NCBI GenBank assembly: GCA_017458025.1 | Contig: JAFTGG010000215.1 | Span: forward strand, 1 to 5,830 | Source: Oscillospiraceae bacterium | GTDB lineage: Bacteria > Bacillota > Clostridia > Oscillospirales > Oscillospiraceae | Reading direction: 5' to 3' | DNA: 5,830 nt | Shown: positions 5,604-5,830 of the stretch, one piece after another | How positions within the stretch are numbered: the first letter of the stretch is position 1 | How the letters are laid out: every line of letters begins with the position of its first letter | Notes under the pieces: model-generated | What the model was told of the DNA's origin: nothing | The model's input: the letters and a program-made list of their open reading frames with translations, nothing else | Database searches by the model: none | Translations under genes and position numbers: made by a program

Positions 5604-5830
5604 ATGCCAACTAAGGGTTCCAAGTCGGGAAAGAGCAGCAAGACCGCGCGGGTGCTGAACCTGCTCACCGATCCCGATTCCGTCGAGACGCCCGCCGAGC
5701 AATCCGCGCCGGACAGCGCGGCGGAAAACGCCAGGCTCGCCGACGACCGCCGGACGCAGGCGAAGATCCGCGGCGCGCTCGAACAGGAGCTCGCCGAAGC
5801 CGCGCCCGCCCGCCCGACCAGAGCGCGGCC
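5604..5830 (+). CDS. Lys/Ser-rich then acidic protein, 5' part; possible ComFB-like N-terminus
   Basis: An ATG at 5604 follows AAAAGGAG with about 9 bases between, and the frame stays open to the window edge (75 codons). The gene starts 33 bases after the ParA-like stop with no promoter or terminator between, so the two are probably co-transcribed. Residues 1-14 are basic and Ser-rich (MPTKGSKSGKSSKT). A hydrophobic patch RVLNLLTDPDS follows (16-26), then a low-complexity Ala/Glu/Pro/Arg-rich stretch that looks disordered. No ParB, helix-turn-helix or membrane segment is visible. From memory, Clostridia often place after such a parA a protein with a similar SSKT-x-x-VLNLL start, a long disordered linker and a C-terminal late-competence ComFB domain with paired Cys. 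That domain would lie beyond the window, so the identity is a suggestion only. Confidence 0.6.
   Translation, partial: MPTKGSKSGKSSKTARVLNLLTDPDSVETPAEQSAPDSAAENARLADDRRTQAKIRGALEQELAEAAPARPTRAR

Noticed and set aside
4731..5702. A 323-codon open frame on the minus strand opposite parA
   Set aside because: It mirrors the ParA gene, crosses the promoter region and the start of the next gene, and has an Arg/Asp/His-rich composition typical of an antisense shadow.

Overview
The window looks like a GC-rich genome of a flagellated, Gram-positive-type bacterium, most likely a member of class Clostridia (Bacillota), perhaps a gut Oscillospiraceae or Lachnospiraceae relative. The clues are strong GGAGG-type ribosome sites, GTG/TTG start use, an exact SigD-type (sigma-28) -10 box, a Clostridia-style C39-like cysteine peptidase and a Soj-like ParA. 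This placement is inference; nothing in the window fixes the species.

Layout. Bases 2-730 (+) hold the 3' end of a papain-like C39-family peptidase gene, closed by a 15-bp perfect hairpin with a U-rich tail (738-780). Converging on it is a flagellar filament-cap cluster on the minus strand, in transcription order fliD (4658-1707), fliS (1553-1176) and a small helical FliT-like chaperone gene (1172-774). fliS and the FliT-like gene are 3 bases apart. fliD and fliS are separated by 153 bases that contain an 11-bp inverted repeat and further foldable sequence. Upstream of fliD, bases 4659-4814 form a dense regulatory region shared with a plus-strand pair: a ParA/Soj-family ATPase gene (4815-5570) and the start of a second gene (5604 to the window edge), possibly the low-complexity N-terminus of a ComFB-like protein.

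How the genes fit together. FliD is the cap under which flagellin polymerises. FliS is the flagellin chaperone, and FliT-like proteins usually chaperone FliD, so the minus-strand set is a late filament-assembly operon. That agrees with the SigD-type promoter at its head. The ParA gene has its own housekeeping-type promoter (TTGACC, 17 bp, TATAAT). Unusually, that promoter and the fliD promoter face each other across about 36 bp, so their transcripts should begin on complementary DNA.

Most notable points: FliD is about twice the usual length (983 aa, no cysteine), with three flagellin-IN-like modules and a 40-residue-period repeat. The fliD/parA control region has face-to-face promoters plus a dyad. 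A ParA ATPase sits beside flagellar cap genes. No RNA genes, CRISPR arrays, insertion sequences or phage genes were seen.
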